From Alteribacillus sp041949975 (GTDB taxonomy: Bacteria; Bacillota; Bacilli; Bacillales; Marinococcaceae), in contig NZ_JBHFQG010000014.1 of NCBI RefSeq assembly GCF_041949975.1, positions 1 through 64,000 on the forward strand: a stretch of DNA of 64,000 nucleotides, in the 5' to 3' direction. Shown in pieces: positions 8,254 through 16,973 of the stretch. Within the stretch, counting starts at the first letter, position 1, and every line of letters starts with the position of its first letter. The position numbers and the translations under genes are program-made. A model generated the notes under the pieces. That model saw only the letters and a list, made by a program, of their open reading frames with translations. It had not been told where the DNA came from and did not search any database.

Positions 8254-9282
8254 TTGAAGCAATTAATGACCCAGAGAAACGGACTAATAGGGCTTGTACT
8301 GTTGGCCATTTTGTTTCCTTTTATGCTAGGCCAAAACCAATATGTTCTTCACGTTATAACGCTTGGATTTATTTGGACAATTGCTGTGTATGGAATGAAT
8401 ATAATTGCTGGCTACACAGGGTATTTATCTCTTGCTCATGCTGGTTTCTTTGCCATTGGTGCCTATTCGGTCGGCCTTCTTTCTGTTAAAGCAGGAATTG
8501 GTTTTTGGCTTGCCCTTCCACTTGCGCTGATGATCACTACGATGGCCGGCTTCTTGATTGGACTTATTGCTTTGCGTACGGAAGGTCACTTTTTTGCCAT
8601 TTATACCTTAATTGTCGGCTACATCATCTACCTTCTGATTGACAAATGGGATAGCTTAACGGGTGGTGTACGCGGTCTGATAGGGATTCCAGCCCCAGAT
8701 CCAATCGGTCCGATTTCGTTTAACAGTGGGTTGTCTATGTATTATCTTGTTTTATTTTTTTTGATTGTTTCTATCTTCTTGGCTGTAAGAATTGTTCATT
8801 CCTTGACTGGAAGAACATACATCGCGATTCGAAACAGTGAAGAACTGGCGCAGACTTTAGGGATTTCAACAATGAAGCAAAAGCTGATTTCCTTTGTTGT
8901 ATCTTCTTTTTTTGCAGGCCTGGCTGGAGGATTATACGCTTCCTTTACTCAATTTATCGGTCCAGATATCGCTTATACGACAGCCGTATTTGATATGCTT
9001 ATGTATTTGCTTGTAGGCGGCATTGGTACGCTGGCAGGACCGCTTGTTGGTACGCTCACTATTGTATGGCTGACTCAGCAGCTGCAGTTTCTTCAGGAAC
9101 TTAGAATGCTGATTTTTGGTCCGATTTTAGTGCTTTTAATTATTTTTTATCCCCACGGCTTGGTAGGCGGATATATGATGTGGAAGCAGAAACGAATTTT
9201 GAAGAAAAAAAAGAAACAAAAAAATTCGATAGATTATACCGGGCATACAGGCGAAACACACCAGCGTGTAAAGGAGGGGTAA
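8254..9282 (+). CDS. livM: LIV-type ABC transporter permease LivM
   Basis: 342 residues, second permease. Motifs are IIAGYTGYLSLAHAGFFAIGAY, GVRGLIGIP, and GGIGTLAGPLVG for the ATPase contact. The start is TTG 8254, immediately after the livH stop, with AAAGGGGG upstream. The C-terminal tail from about residue 308 is very basic (KQKRILKKKKKQK), longer than usual and probably cytoplasmic. Translational coupling to livH is likely. Confidence 0.92.
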   Translation: MKQLMTQRNGLIGLVLLAILFPFMLGQNQYVLHVITLGFIWTIAVYGMNIIAGYTGYLSLAHAGFFAIGAYSVGLLSVKAGIGFWLALPLALMITTMAGFLIGLIALRTEGHFFAIYTLIVGYIIYLLIDKWDSLTGGVRGLIGIPAPDPIGPISFNSGLSMYYLVLFFLIVSIFLAVRIVHSLTGRTYIAIRNSEELAQTLGISTMKQKLISFVVSSFFAGLAGGLYASFTQFIGPDIAYTTAVFDMLMYLLVGGIGTLAGPLVGTLTIVWLTQQLQFLQELRMLIFGPILVLLIIFYPHGLVGGYMMWKQKRILKKKKKQKNSIDYTGHTGETHQRVKEG

Positions 9283-9287
9283 GGCCG

Positions 9288-10064
9288 ATGAATATTATTG
9301 AAACCAGTAAATTAACGAAATCATTTGGAGGGTTGAAGGCTGTTCAAGAAGTAGATTTCGAGATAGAAAAAGGTGCCATTACAGCAATTATTGGACCTAA
9401 TGGGGCAGGGAAATCCACCTTTTTCAACTTGATCAGCGGTTTTCATCGTCCTACTTCTGGTAGTGTGGTTTTCAATGAAACGGACATAACGAAAAAACCC
9501 GCTCATAAAATTGCAAGATTGGGAGTCGCAAGGACCTTTCAAACCACAAATTTATTTGAACAATCAACCGTTCTCGACAATGTGATTGTAGGACATCGTC
9601 TCCGAACTAAAGCAGGATTGTTTGATGCCATTTTTAGAACACCTAGAGAAAAACGAGAAGAACGTCAAGCGAAGGAAAAAGCAGAAGAAATGCTGGAATT
9701 TTCAGGGTTAACGGATCTGGCATATCAGCCGGCAGGTTCTATTTCCCAGGAAGCAAAAAAACGAACAGCAATAGCACTTGCGCTTTCAACAGATCCAGAC
9801 ATTGTTTTTTTAGATGAGCCGGCTGCCGGAGTAAACCCTGATGAAACCGACGGCCTCGCAGCTCTCATGAGGAAAATTGCTGAAAACGGAATTACGGTTT
9901 GTACTATTGAACATAAAATGCAGATGATTATGAGCCTTGCTGACAAGATTATGGTCTTAAATCAAGGTAAGAAGATTGCTGAAGGTACTCCCGAAGAAGT
10001 GCAAAATAATAATGCTGTAATCGATGCTTATTTAGGAGGGGATGCTGTTGCTGAAGCTCAATAA
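9288..10064 (+). CDS. livG: LIV-type ABC transporter ATPase LivG
   Basis: 258 residues from ATG 9288, which follows AAGGAGGGG five bases after livM ends. Walker A is GPNGAGKST (36-44), the Q-loop is TFQTTNLF, Walker B is IVFLDEPAAG, and the family motif VNPDE is present. The ABC signature, normally LSYGQQRR-like in LivG, reads SISQEAKKR here, with the conserved Gly-Gln lost. LivF keeps a perfect signature, so one of the two ATP sites may be degenerate. The C-terminal extension is typical of LivG. Confidence 0.88.
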   Translation: MNIIETSKLTKSFGGLKAVQEVDFEIEKGAITAIIGPNGAGKSTFFNLISGFHRPTSGSVVFNETDITKKPAHKIARLGVARTFQTTNLFEQSTVLDNVIVGHRLRTKAGLFDAIFRTPREKREERQAKEKAEEMLEFSGLTDLAYQPAGSISQEAKKRTAIALALSTDPDIVFLDEPAAGVNPDETDGLAALMRKIAENGITVCTIEHKMQMIMSLADKIMVLNQGKKIAEGTPEEVQNNNAVIDAYLGGDAVAEAQ

Positions 10065-10755
10065 TGTCTCCGTACATTATGGTCCGTTCCAGGCGTTGGA
10101 AAAAATCACGATGAACGTACAGGAAGGGGAGCTTGTTGTTCTTCTTGGTGCTAATGGAGCCGGCAAAAGTACTATTTTTGATACGATCAGCGGCCTTCAT
10201 AAACGAAGTGAAGGAGATATTCTTTTTCTAGACAAAAGAATAGACGGATTATCTGCCAATCGCATTGTGAGACAAGGTATTGTTCAATGTGCTGAGGGAA
10301 GAAAGCTGTTTCCTGAGATGACAGTATTAGAGAATTTAAAAATGGGCGGATATGTGATCCGTAAGAATAAAAAGGAAATGAAAGAGGCATTTGAACGAGT
10401 CTACGAACTGTTTCCTATTTTAGAAGAAAAACGAAATAATCCAGCAGGTTCATTAAGCGGCGGACAGCAGCAAATGCTTGCTATCGGAAGAGCATTAATG
10501 CGGAAGCCAAGACTTCTTATGCTTGACGAACCATCGATAGGTTTAGCCCCTTTGGTAGTGGAGCAAATGTTTCACATCATTGAGCAGATCAACCAAGAAG
10601 GTACGACTGTATTGCTTGCTGAACAAAACGCCAGCGCAGCATTAAAAATAGCAGATAGAGGCTATGTAATTGAAAACGGACGTTTAATTCTTCAAGGGAC
10701 CAGCGATGAATTATTTGAAAATGATGATATTAGAAAAGCATACATTGGAGCTTAA
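10042..10755 (+). CDS. livF: LIV-type ABC transporter ATPase LivF
   Basis: 237 residues. Walker A is GANGAGKST, the signature SLSGGQQQ is intact, Walker B is LLMLDEPSIGL, and the switch His is replaced by Gln in LLAEQN as usual in LivF. The start ATG 10042 lies inside the end of livG (23-bp overlap) behind TAGGAGGGG, so the two ATPases are translationally coupled. Confidence 0.92.
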   Translation: MLLLKLNNVSVHYGPFQALEKITMNVQEGELVVLLGANGAGKSTIFDTISGLHKRSEGDILFLDKRIDGLSANRIVRQGIVQCAEGRKLFPEMTVLENLKMGGYVIRKNKKEMKEAFERVYELFPILEEKRNNPAGSLSGGQQQMLAIGRALMRKPRLLMLDEPSIGLAPLVVEQMFHIIEQINQEGTTVLLAEQNASAALKIADRGYVIENGRLILQGTSDELFENDDIRKAYIGA

Positions 10756-10826
10756 GGAAAGGAAGGAGAACTTAGCGTAATTTAGCTTTTAATGAAAAGA
10801 AAAAATAAAAAAGGGAGGCAATTTCA

Positions 10827-12089
10827 ATGAAAAATTTGAGGGGTAGCGCGCTTATTTACTTTGTGTTGTTGTTTCTGCTTGTATTCTTAACTGCATGTGC
10901 TGAAGGCACTGTTTCTGATAGTGAATCAGCTGAATCAGAAGAAGGAACTCAAGAAGAAGGAGCAAATGCAGGGGAAGAAGAGGACGTTGATGTGACAACT
11001 GGGGAAGGGACACCAGTAACTATTGGGTACAGCGGTCCGTTAAGTGGACCAGCAGCGTACTATGGTGAAAACACATTAAGCGGATTAGAGCTTGCTGCAA
11101 AAGAAATCAACGAAGAGGGCGGTTTTGAAATCGATGGAGAGAAATACGAGATTGATCTAAAAGTTTTAGATGACCAATACCTCCCGGATGAAACAGGTTC
11201 CAATGCAAAAAGGCTAGTCCAGGAAGATGATGCTTCTATCATCTACTCCCCGCACAGCGGCGGTATTTATGCGATGCAAGTATTTAATGAGGATATGGAT
11301 TTCTTAATTGCAGCTTATACCAGTGAACCTGGGGTGACAGACAATGATAATTCTTTAACGATGCGGATCCCGCCTCGTTATGACGGATATATTGAACCAT
11401 TTACAGAATATGAGATGGACCGCTTTGGTGACAAGATTGCATTTTTGCCTACTTCTACACAATACGGGAAAGACTGGGCGGAAATGTTAAAGCCTGTATG
11501 GGAAGAAAAAGGCGGAGAAATCGTATATGAAACTTCTATTGACTTTAACAAGGAAACAGACTTTTTTACGATCTTATCTAATGCTTTACAGAATGACCCT
11601 GACGTCATGTTTGTAGGCGGTCCTTCTGAGCCGACAGCGAAAGTCATTAAACAGGCTCGTGAACAGGGATTTGAAGGCGGATTTATCGTAATGGACCAGG
11701 CGAAACTAGATGAAATGGCTGCTGTTTACGATGGGGAATATGATATTTTTGAAGGTTCTGTTGGGGTATTGCCACTAAGAGAATCAGATTTCCCTGGAAC
11801 AGACCAATTTATTGAAACCTATCAGTCAGAATATGACAAAATGCCAGGGTCTGAAGCAGGTTTCCATTACGTTTCCTTATATATTTTAGTAGAAGCAATG
11901 AAAGCAGCGGGAACGGTTGAAGATACAGGGGCTATTAGAGACCATATTGAAGATGGAATACATGCACTGCCAGAAGAAAAGCAAGTTTACACTATTGGAG
12001 GCATAGATGACTGGGGTGGTTTTACTTCTGAATATCGTTTGGGAGTAGTAGAAGACGGTACCGTAGAAGAGATTGTAATAGAGGAATAG
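10827..12089 (+). CDS. LIV-type ABC transporter substrate-binding lipoprotein
   Basis: 420 residues. Signal peptide and lipobox LTAC put the lipid-anchored Cys at 24. An acidic linker (about 28-60) precedes a type I periplasmic-binding fold: VTIGYSGPLSGPAAYYGENTLSGLELAAKEINEEGG, and SGGIYAM with the substrate-contacting region. It binds the ligand for LivHMGF and lies 71 bp after livF behind AAAGGGAGG. Several LivJ/LivK features are diverged, so the ligand is unassigned. Confidence 0.9.
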   Translation: MKNLRGSALIYFVLLFLLVFLTACAEGTVSDSESAESEEGTQEEGANAGEEEDVDVTTGEGTPVTIGYSGPLSGPAAYYGENTLSGLELAAKEINEEGGFEIDGEKYEIDLKVLDDQYLPDETGSNAKRLVQEDDASIIYSPHSGGIYAMQVFNEDMDFLIAAYTSEPGVTDNDNSLTMRIPPRYDGYIEPFTEYEMDRFGDKIAFLPTSTQYGKDWAEMLKPVWEEKGGEIVYETSIDFNKETDFFTILSNALQNDPDVMFVGGPSEPTAKVIKQAREQGFEGGFIVMDQAKLDEMAAVYDGEYDIFEGSVGVLPLRESDFPGTDQFIETYQSEYDKMPGSEAGFHYVSLYILVEAMKAAGTVEDTGAIRDHIEDGIHALPEEKQVYTIGGIDDWGGFTSEYRLGVVEDGTVEEIVIEE

Positions 12090-12128
12090 ATGAATCAATA
12101 GATAGACATCGAAATGGAGGAACGAAAG

Positions 12129-13292
12129 ATGGAGCTTCGCTTAACCGATGAACAGCGGATGGTACAAAAAACAATACGTCAGTTTGTTGAAAAAGAATTA
12201 ATGCCTTTAGAAAATGATGTGTTAAGAAATGAAAGAGCAGGAAAACCAGGGATTTCAGCTGAAAAATTAAAAGAACTTCAGGATAAAGCGAAAAAAGCAG
12301 GTTTTTGGGGAATCAATACTCCGGAAGAATACGGCGGAGCAAATCTTGGACAAATGATGATGGCGCTCGTGGCTATGGAAATTTCTAAAACGTTTGTCCC
12401 CTTCACATTTGGGGGATCAGCAGACAATATATTGTATTATGGAAATGAAGAACAAAAAAAGCGTTATTTGATTCCTACAATTAATGGCGAGAAAAAATCA
12501 TGTTTTGCTATGACCGAACCTGGAGCTGGTTCAGACACAAGAAATATTAAAATGACTGCTGTAAAAGATGGCAGCGAATGGGTGCTGAATGGGGAGAAAA
12601 CTTTCATAACCGGTGGGAATGAAGCTGATTTTGTTATGGTCATTGCAGTGACCGATAAAGAAAAAGGAAGAGATGGTGTCACTTGTTTTATCGTAGACCG
12701 TGATATGGGCTGGAAATCTGAGTATATAGATACGATGGGAGAGTGGGGGCCGGCGGCTCTGATTTTTGATAACGTCCGGGTTCCTGAAGAAAATATCCTG
12801 GGGGAATTACATGGTGGTTATAATTTAGGGCTCGAATGGATCGGCTTTGCAAGATGGATTGTCGGTGCGAGAGCAGTAGGAGCGGCAGAACGTCTGCTCC
12901 AAATGGCCATTGATTACTCTCAGGAACGTAAGACATTTGGTAAACCTATTGCTGATAGACAGGCAATTCAATGGATGATAGCTGATTCAGCTGTAGAAAT
13001 TGAAGCTGCAAAATGGCTCGTATTAAATGCTGCCTATACCCTGGATAATGGTGAGGATAATAGGCACCTTGCTTCGATGGCTAAATTATACGGAGCAAAC
13101 ATGGGTAATAATGTAGTGGACCGGGTGCTGCAAATTCACGGGGGAATGGGATACACTAGAGAACTTCCGATTGAGCGCTGGTACAGAGAAGCACGTCTTT
13201 GGAGAATATATGACGGGACAGACGAAATTCAAAGATTAATTATTTCACGAAACTTATTAAAAGGGCATGTGAAATTAGGAGAATTTATTTAA
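12129..13292 (+). CDS. acyl-CoA dehydrogenase
   Basis: 387 residues, FAD-dependent alpha,beta-desaturase of acyl-CoA, complete from N-terminal helical domain (LTDEQRMVQKTIRQFVEKEL) to C-terminus. FAD/substrate motifs are FAMTEPGAGSD and GEKTFITGG, and QIHGGMGYTRELPIERWYREAR is present. The catalytic-base position, Glu in YEGT of short- and medium-chain enzymes, reads IYDGTDEIQR, so Asp replaces Glu. The start is set at ATG 12129, eight bases after TGGAGG; the ATG at 12114 overlaps that ribosome site. Last gene of the first operon. Confidence 0.9.
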   Translation: MELRLTDEQRMVQKTIRQFVEKELMPLENDVLRNERAGKPGISAEKLKELQDKAKKAGFWGINTPEEYGGANLGQMMMALVAMEISKTFVPFTFGGSADNILYYGNEEQKKRYLIPTINGEKKSCFAMTEPGAGSDTRNIKMTAVKDGSEWVLNGEKTFITGGNEADFVMVIAVTDKEKGRDGVTCFIVDRDMGWKSEYIDTMGEWGPAALIFDNVRVPEENILGELHGGYNLGLEWIGFARWIVGARAVGAAERLLQMAIDYSQERKTFGKPIADRQAIQWMIADSAVEIEAAKWLVLNAAYTLDNGEDNRHLASMAKLYGANMGNNVVDRVLQIHGGMGYTRELPIERWYREARLWRIYDGTDEIQRLIISRNLLKGHVKLGEFI

Positions 13293-13301
13293 AATAATCT
13301 A

Positions 13302-13332
13302 GGAGCTGTTCCACTCGGAACGGCTCTTTTTT
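13302..13332 (+). terminator. rho-independent terminator of the SDR-liv-acyl-CoA dehydrogenase operon
   Basis: GAGCTGTTCC (13303-13312) pairs with GGAACGGCTC (13317-13326), one G-T pair, followed by seven T. A structured repeat begins directly at the end of the T-tract. Confidence 0.9.
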
Positions 13333-13515
13333 TGTTTAGGAAATTATGTTTTTACAAGTTGTGGATAACTATCTTCATATTGTTTGATCCGCGTCTAGGT
13401 TCAGCACCCAGCCTCTCGGGGTTAAATGTTCTCCAGTCATGAAAGGCAAAGAGCGCCTTTCATGACTGAAGAACATTACCTGTCGAGGCTGATCAGGGCG
13501 CTTGCGCTTTTGTTC
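13333..13515 (+). repeat. 184-bp structured intergenic repeat, copy 1
   Basis: Starts TGTTTAGGAAATTATG directly after a terminator T-tract and ends GGGCGCTTGCGCTTTTGTTC. Inside are nested inverted repeats: CAGCCTC/GAGGCTG as outer stem and CAGTCATGAAAGGC / GCCTTTCATGACTG around a 7-nt loop. Copies 2 (15557) and 3 (33378) are nearly identical; a short form lies at 46269. No coding capacity. Similar GCGCCCAGCCTCTCG elements are common in Bacillaceae genomes (recalled, not searched). Confidence 0.88.
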
Positions 13516-13675
13516 CGGGTGCTTAGACATATCTTTTTGTAATGTCCCCTGCGACAATAGAGATATTTTTACATAAAGAAGGAGTTGTTAGAGCTGGGAA
13601 AGAAAAGGATAGGAGAAAACCTTGATCATTTGCTTTACTTATTTTCAAAATCCATAAGGAAAGGATTGAAAAATA

Positions 13676-15366
13676 GTGAAAGCAACAGTAATAGATACCC
13701 TTCAGGACAGCCCTTTTGCTTTTTTTCAAACAAATAAAAAAGGAACAATTATTGATTTAAATCAGGAGGCCAGAGAGCTGTTTCCTGAACAATTTCAAAA
13801 AGGAGAAAATGTTTATGATTTTTTTGAAAAGTTTGAACCGGAAAAAGACATGTTCGTAACAGAAGCAGCTAAAAAAAATTTTTAATTTTTCCAAAGAAAA
13901 GGAAAGAAGACGAAAACAATACTTTTTATTTAGCTGTACCTGGGGAATCCTATGCGTTAATGCAGAAAAAAATAGATGAACTAAATAAGATAAACCATGA
14001 ATTAGACGCAATTATTGAAAATTCTTACGATGGTATTTATATCACAGATAATAAAGGAAATACGTTAAAAACCAATTCTGCCATTGAACGTATTTCAGGG
14101 ATTCCAAAGCATTATTATTTAGGGAAGAATATTCATGATTTAATTAAACGAGGCATCCTAAAAGAATCTGTATCAATGAAAGTACTGGAGGCAAAAAAAA
14201 CAGTAAATGTGGTACAGAAGAATTTTAACGGAAAAGAGACTTTAATGACGGGAAGTCCTGTATTTAATGAGGAAGGTGAAGTAGAAAAGATCGTAACAAA
14301 TATACGGGATTTAACCGAATTGAACGACCTTCATCAAAAATTAAATGAGGTTAAAAAACTAAATAAAGAATATAAAAAAGAACTGGAAAAATTGAAAGCG
14401 CATACGAAGCAGGATCCGGATGTCGTAGTAAAGAGCAAAAAAATGAATGAATTGTTTACGACCGTTGAACGGCTTGCCAATGTGGATACAACAGTTTTAT
14501 TTTTAGGTGAAACCGGCGTGGGGAAAGATGTTTTGGCCCGCCATTTATACAGGGTAAGCAATCGAATAGATAAAGGCAAATTTGTCAAAATTAATTGCGG
14601 CGCTATTCCTAAAGAATTGTTAGAGTCGGAACTTTTTGGTTATGAGGGTGGTGCATTTTCCGGAGCGAGCAAAAATGGGAAACCAGGTGTATTTGAAATG
14701 GCTCATAAAGGAATGCTTTTCCTCGATGAAGTTGGAGAAATGCCAGAACCCTTGCAGGTGAAGCTTTTAAGAGTACTTCAGGAAAAAGAAATTCAACGCG
14801 TGGGGGGGACTAATTCAAAAAAGGTAGATGTTCGCGTAGTAGCGGCAACCAATAAAGATTTGAAAAAGATGGTTCAAGAAGGGAAATTTCGAGAGGATCT
14901 TTATTATAGACTTCATGTTGTACCGGTATGGATTCCTCCTTTACGAGAAAGACGTGATGATATATTACCTTTAGTACAAAGTTTTGTCGAAAAATATAAT
15001 AAAAAATATGAATTGTCGAAAGTGCTGGATCGTTCGTTGAAAGAATTTTTTTATCGCTATGACTGGCCTGGCAACGTCAGAGAACTATCAAATGTAGTGG
15101 AGCGTCTTATGCTGACAGTACCCTCGAAGGAATTAAAGATGGAAGATTTGTCAGAGGATTACCGGCAAACCCAGCATGTAAGCCCGGAACCAACCGTCCG
15201 CCCTCTGAAAGAGGTTGTCGAAGAAGCAGAATACGAAACATTAAAAATTGCAGCAGAAAGATGCGGCACGACCTATGAAATTGCTAAGCAATTGGAAACA
15301 AGTCAGGCTACTATTGTTCGAAAGTTGAAAAAGTATCAATTGACTGCTAGATTGAAAAATAATTAA
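13676..15366 (+). pseudogene. PAS-containing sigma-54-dependent activator, frame broken at an A8 run
   Basis: Two pieces of one regulator. The first opens at GTG 13676 behind AAGGAAAGG and encodes a PAS-like sensor (TLQDSPFAFFQTNKKGTIIDLN); it stops at 13885, after A8 at 13871-13878. With nine A the frame joins the second piece without a gap. That piece carries a second PAS (IIENSYDGIYITDNKGN), the AAA+ domain with Walker A GETGVGKD and Walker B GMLFLDEVGEM, the sigma-54 contact loop GAFSGA, and a C-terminal helix-turn-helix. The intact product would be about 563 residues, RocR/BkdR-like. It sits between two sigma-54 operons it probably controls. A sequencing slip, transcriptional slippage or real decay are all possible. 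Confidence 0.8.
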
Positions 15367-15383
15367 TACATTATTGAATTAAA

Positions 15384-15397
15384 ATTCAAAAATGAAT
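15384..15397 (+). promoter_or_regulatory. candidate upstream activator site
   Basis: Perfect palindrome ATTCA-AAAA-TGAAT just after the activator gene. Same core as the sites upstream of the first sigma-54 promoter. It overlaps TGAATT-AA-AATTCA at 15375. Confidence 0.5.
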
Positions 15398-15428
15398 GAC
15401 AGGGAAGTAAATAATAACAAAGTAAATG

Positions 15429-15442
15429 ATTCAAAATTGAAT
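15429..15442 (+). promoter_or_regulatory. candidate upstream activator site
   Basis: Perfect palindrome ATTCA-AAAT-TGAAT, 45 bp after the previous one. It is 300 bp from the sigma-54 promoter at 15742, but only about 116 bp if the inserted 184-bp repeat is subtracted, close to the 100 bp seen at the first promoter. Confidence 0.5.
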
Positions 15443-15530
15443 TGCGACGAAAAAAGTATGTGTTAAATTCTTTATCTGTTTAAAAAAATCTAAGATTTAC
15501 TTCTGTTAAAACGGTTAATCTGTTGCAAAA

Positions 15531-15554
15531 ACTCACCAGCTGGTGAGTTTTTTT
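15531..15554 (+). terminator. terminator of the sigma-54 activator gene
   Basis: ACTCACC-AGCT-GGTGAGT followed by TTTTTT. The second copy of the structured repeat begins three bases further on. Confidence 0.88.
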
Positions 15555-15556
15555 AT

Positions 15557-15740
15557 TGTTTAGGAAATTATGTTTTTACAAGTTGTAGATAACTATCTCC
15601 ATATTGTTTGATCCGCGTCTAGCTTCAGCGCCCAGCCTCTCGGGGTTAAATAACCTCCAGTCATGAAAGGCAAAGAGCGCCTTTCATGACTGAAGAACAT
15701 TTACCTGTCGAGGCTGAACAGGGCGCTTGCGCTTTTGTTC
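15557..15740 (+). repeat. 184-bp structured intergenic repeat, copy 2
   Basis: Nearly identical to copies 1 and 3, with the same nested inverted repeats. It lies between the candidate activator sites and the sigma-54 promoter; its last base is one base before the TTGGCAT of the promoter. Confidence 0.9.
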
Positions 15741-15741
15741 T

Positions 15742-15757
15742 TGGCATAAATCTTGCT
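15742..15757 (+). promoter_or_regulatory. sigma-54 promoter of the second acyl-CoA operon
   Basis: TGGCAT-AAATC-TTGCT matches the -24/-12 consensus with exact 5-nt spacing; the start point would be near 15768, 35 bp before the start codon. It is immediately downstream of a sigma-54 activator gene. Confidence 0.75.
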
Positions 15758-15802
15758 TTTATAAATAGGAGGAGAGATATTTTGCAGACGAGGAGGAGTA
15801 TT

Positions 15803-16949
15803 ATGGCAGTTATGACAGATGAAGTGGCGCAAATGAAAACAATGGTACGAAATTTTATAGAAAATGAAGTAGACCCTTTTGCTCAGCAAATAGAAGAGGA
15901 AGATGAAATTCCCCCTCATTTAGTCGAAAGTGCCAAGCAAATTGGATTATTTGGAATAAGCATTCCAGAAGAATATGGAGGTATTGGACTAAATGCAAGA
16001 GGAAAAGCCGTCGTACTTGAACAGCTTGGACGAACCCACAATGGATATGCTTCGTTAATCAGCGCTCATACGGGTATCGGGAGCACGGGATTAGTAAAAA
16101 TGGGATCTGAAAGGCTGAAGCAGAAATATTTACCTGAAATGGCAGCAGGCAGCTTAATTGGAGCATTCGCTTTGTCCGAACCAGGCGCAGGTTCTGATGC
16201 AACCAATCTTTCTACAACGGCTGAAAAGAAAGGCAGCGAGTGGATAATCAATGGAATGAAGCATTTTATCACAAATGGACCGATTGCGGATGTCATGACC
16301 GTTTTTGCGGTAACTGATAAAGAAAAAGGAGCAAAAGGTGGAATTACAGCATTCTTAGTTGAAAAAGACTTTACAGGCTTTATTGTTGGCAAAAACGATA
16401 AAAAGATGGGGCTTCGCGGTTCATCGACTTCTCAGATTATTTTTGAGGATTGTGCAGTACCTGAAGAAAATGTTATTGGAGAGGTCGGTTTAGGTTATGT
16501 TAATGCTTTACGAATTCTTGGGGGGGGGACGTATCGGTCTGGCAGCTCGGACAGTAGGTTCATGTGACAAGCTGATTGAGATGTCTGCTGCTTATGCAAA
16601 GCAGCGTATTCAGTTTGGAAAACCGATTGCAGAGAATCAAGGAATTCAGTGGATGCTTGCTGATATGGCAACAGAAACAGAAGCAGCCAGGCAGCTTACT
16701 TTAAAGGCAGCAGAGTTGATTGATGATGGAAAAAAAGCAATAAAAGAAGCTTCTATGGCAAAAATGTATGGCTCAGAAGTATTTAACCGGGTTGCAGATA
16801 AAGCAGTTCAGATTCACGGAGGAATGGGTTATGTCGCAGAATATCCGATTGAACGTTTTTACCGCGATGCAAGAATTACGAAAATTTATGAAGGAACCAA
16901 CGAAATTCAGCGTATGATCGTCTCCCGCCAAGTGTTAAATGAAGTTTAA
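15803..16949 (+). pseudogene. acyl-CoA dehydrogenase, frameshifted at a G9 run
   Basis: Complete short-chain-type acyl-CoA dehydrogenase split by one extra base. The N-terminal part starts at ATG 15803 behind GAGGAGGAG and has ALSEPGAGSDATN and GMKHFITNG. At 16520-16528 nine G follow ATTCTT; eight G would read ILGGGRIGLAARTVG straight into the second part, which holds QIHGGMGYVAEYPIERFYRDAR and the catalytic Glu in YEGTNEIQR. The restored protein is 381 residues. With nine G, translation ends at 16565. The poly-G tract could vary by slippage or be a base-calling error; all other residues look conserved. Confidence 0.85.
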
Positions 16950-16973
16950 TAAATAAGAAAGGAGGCAGAGTTA

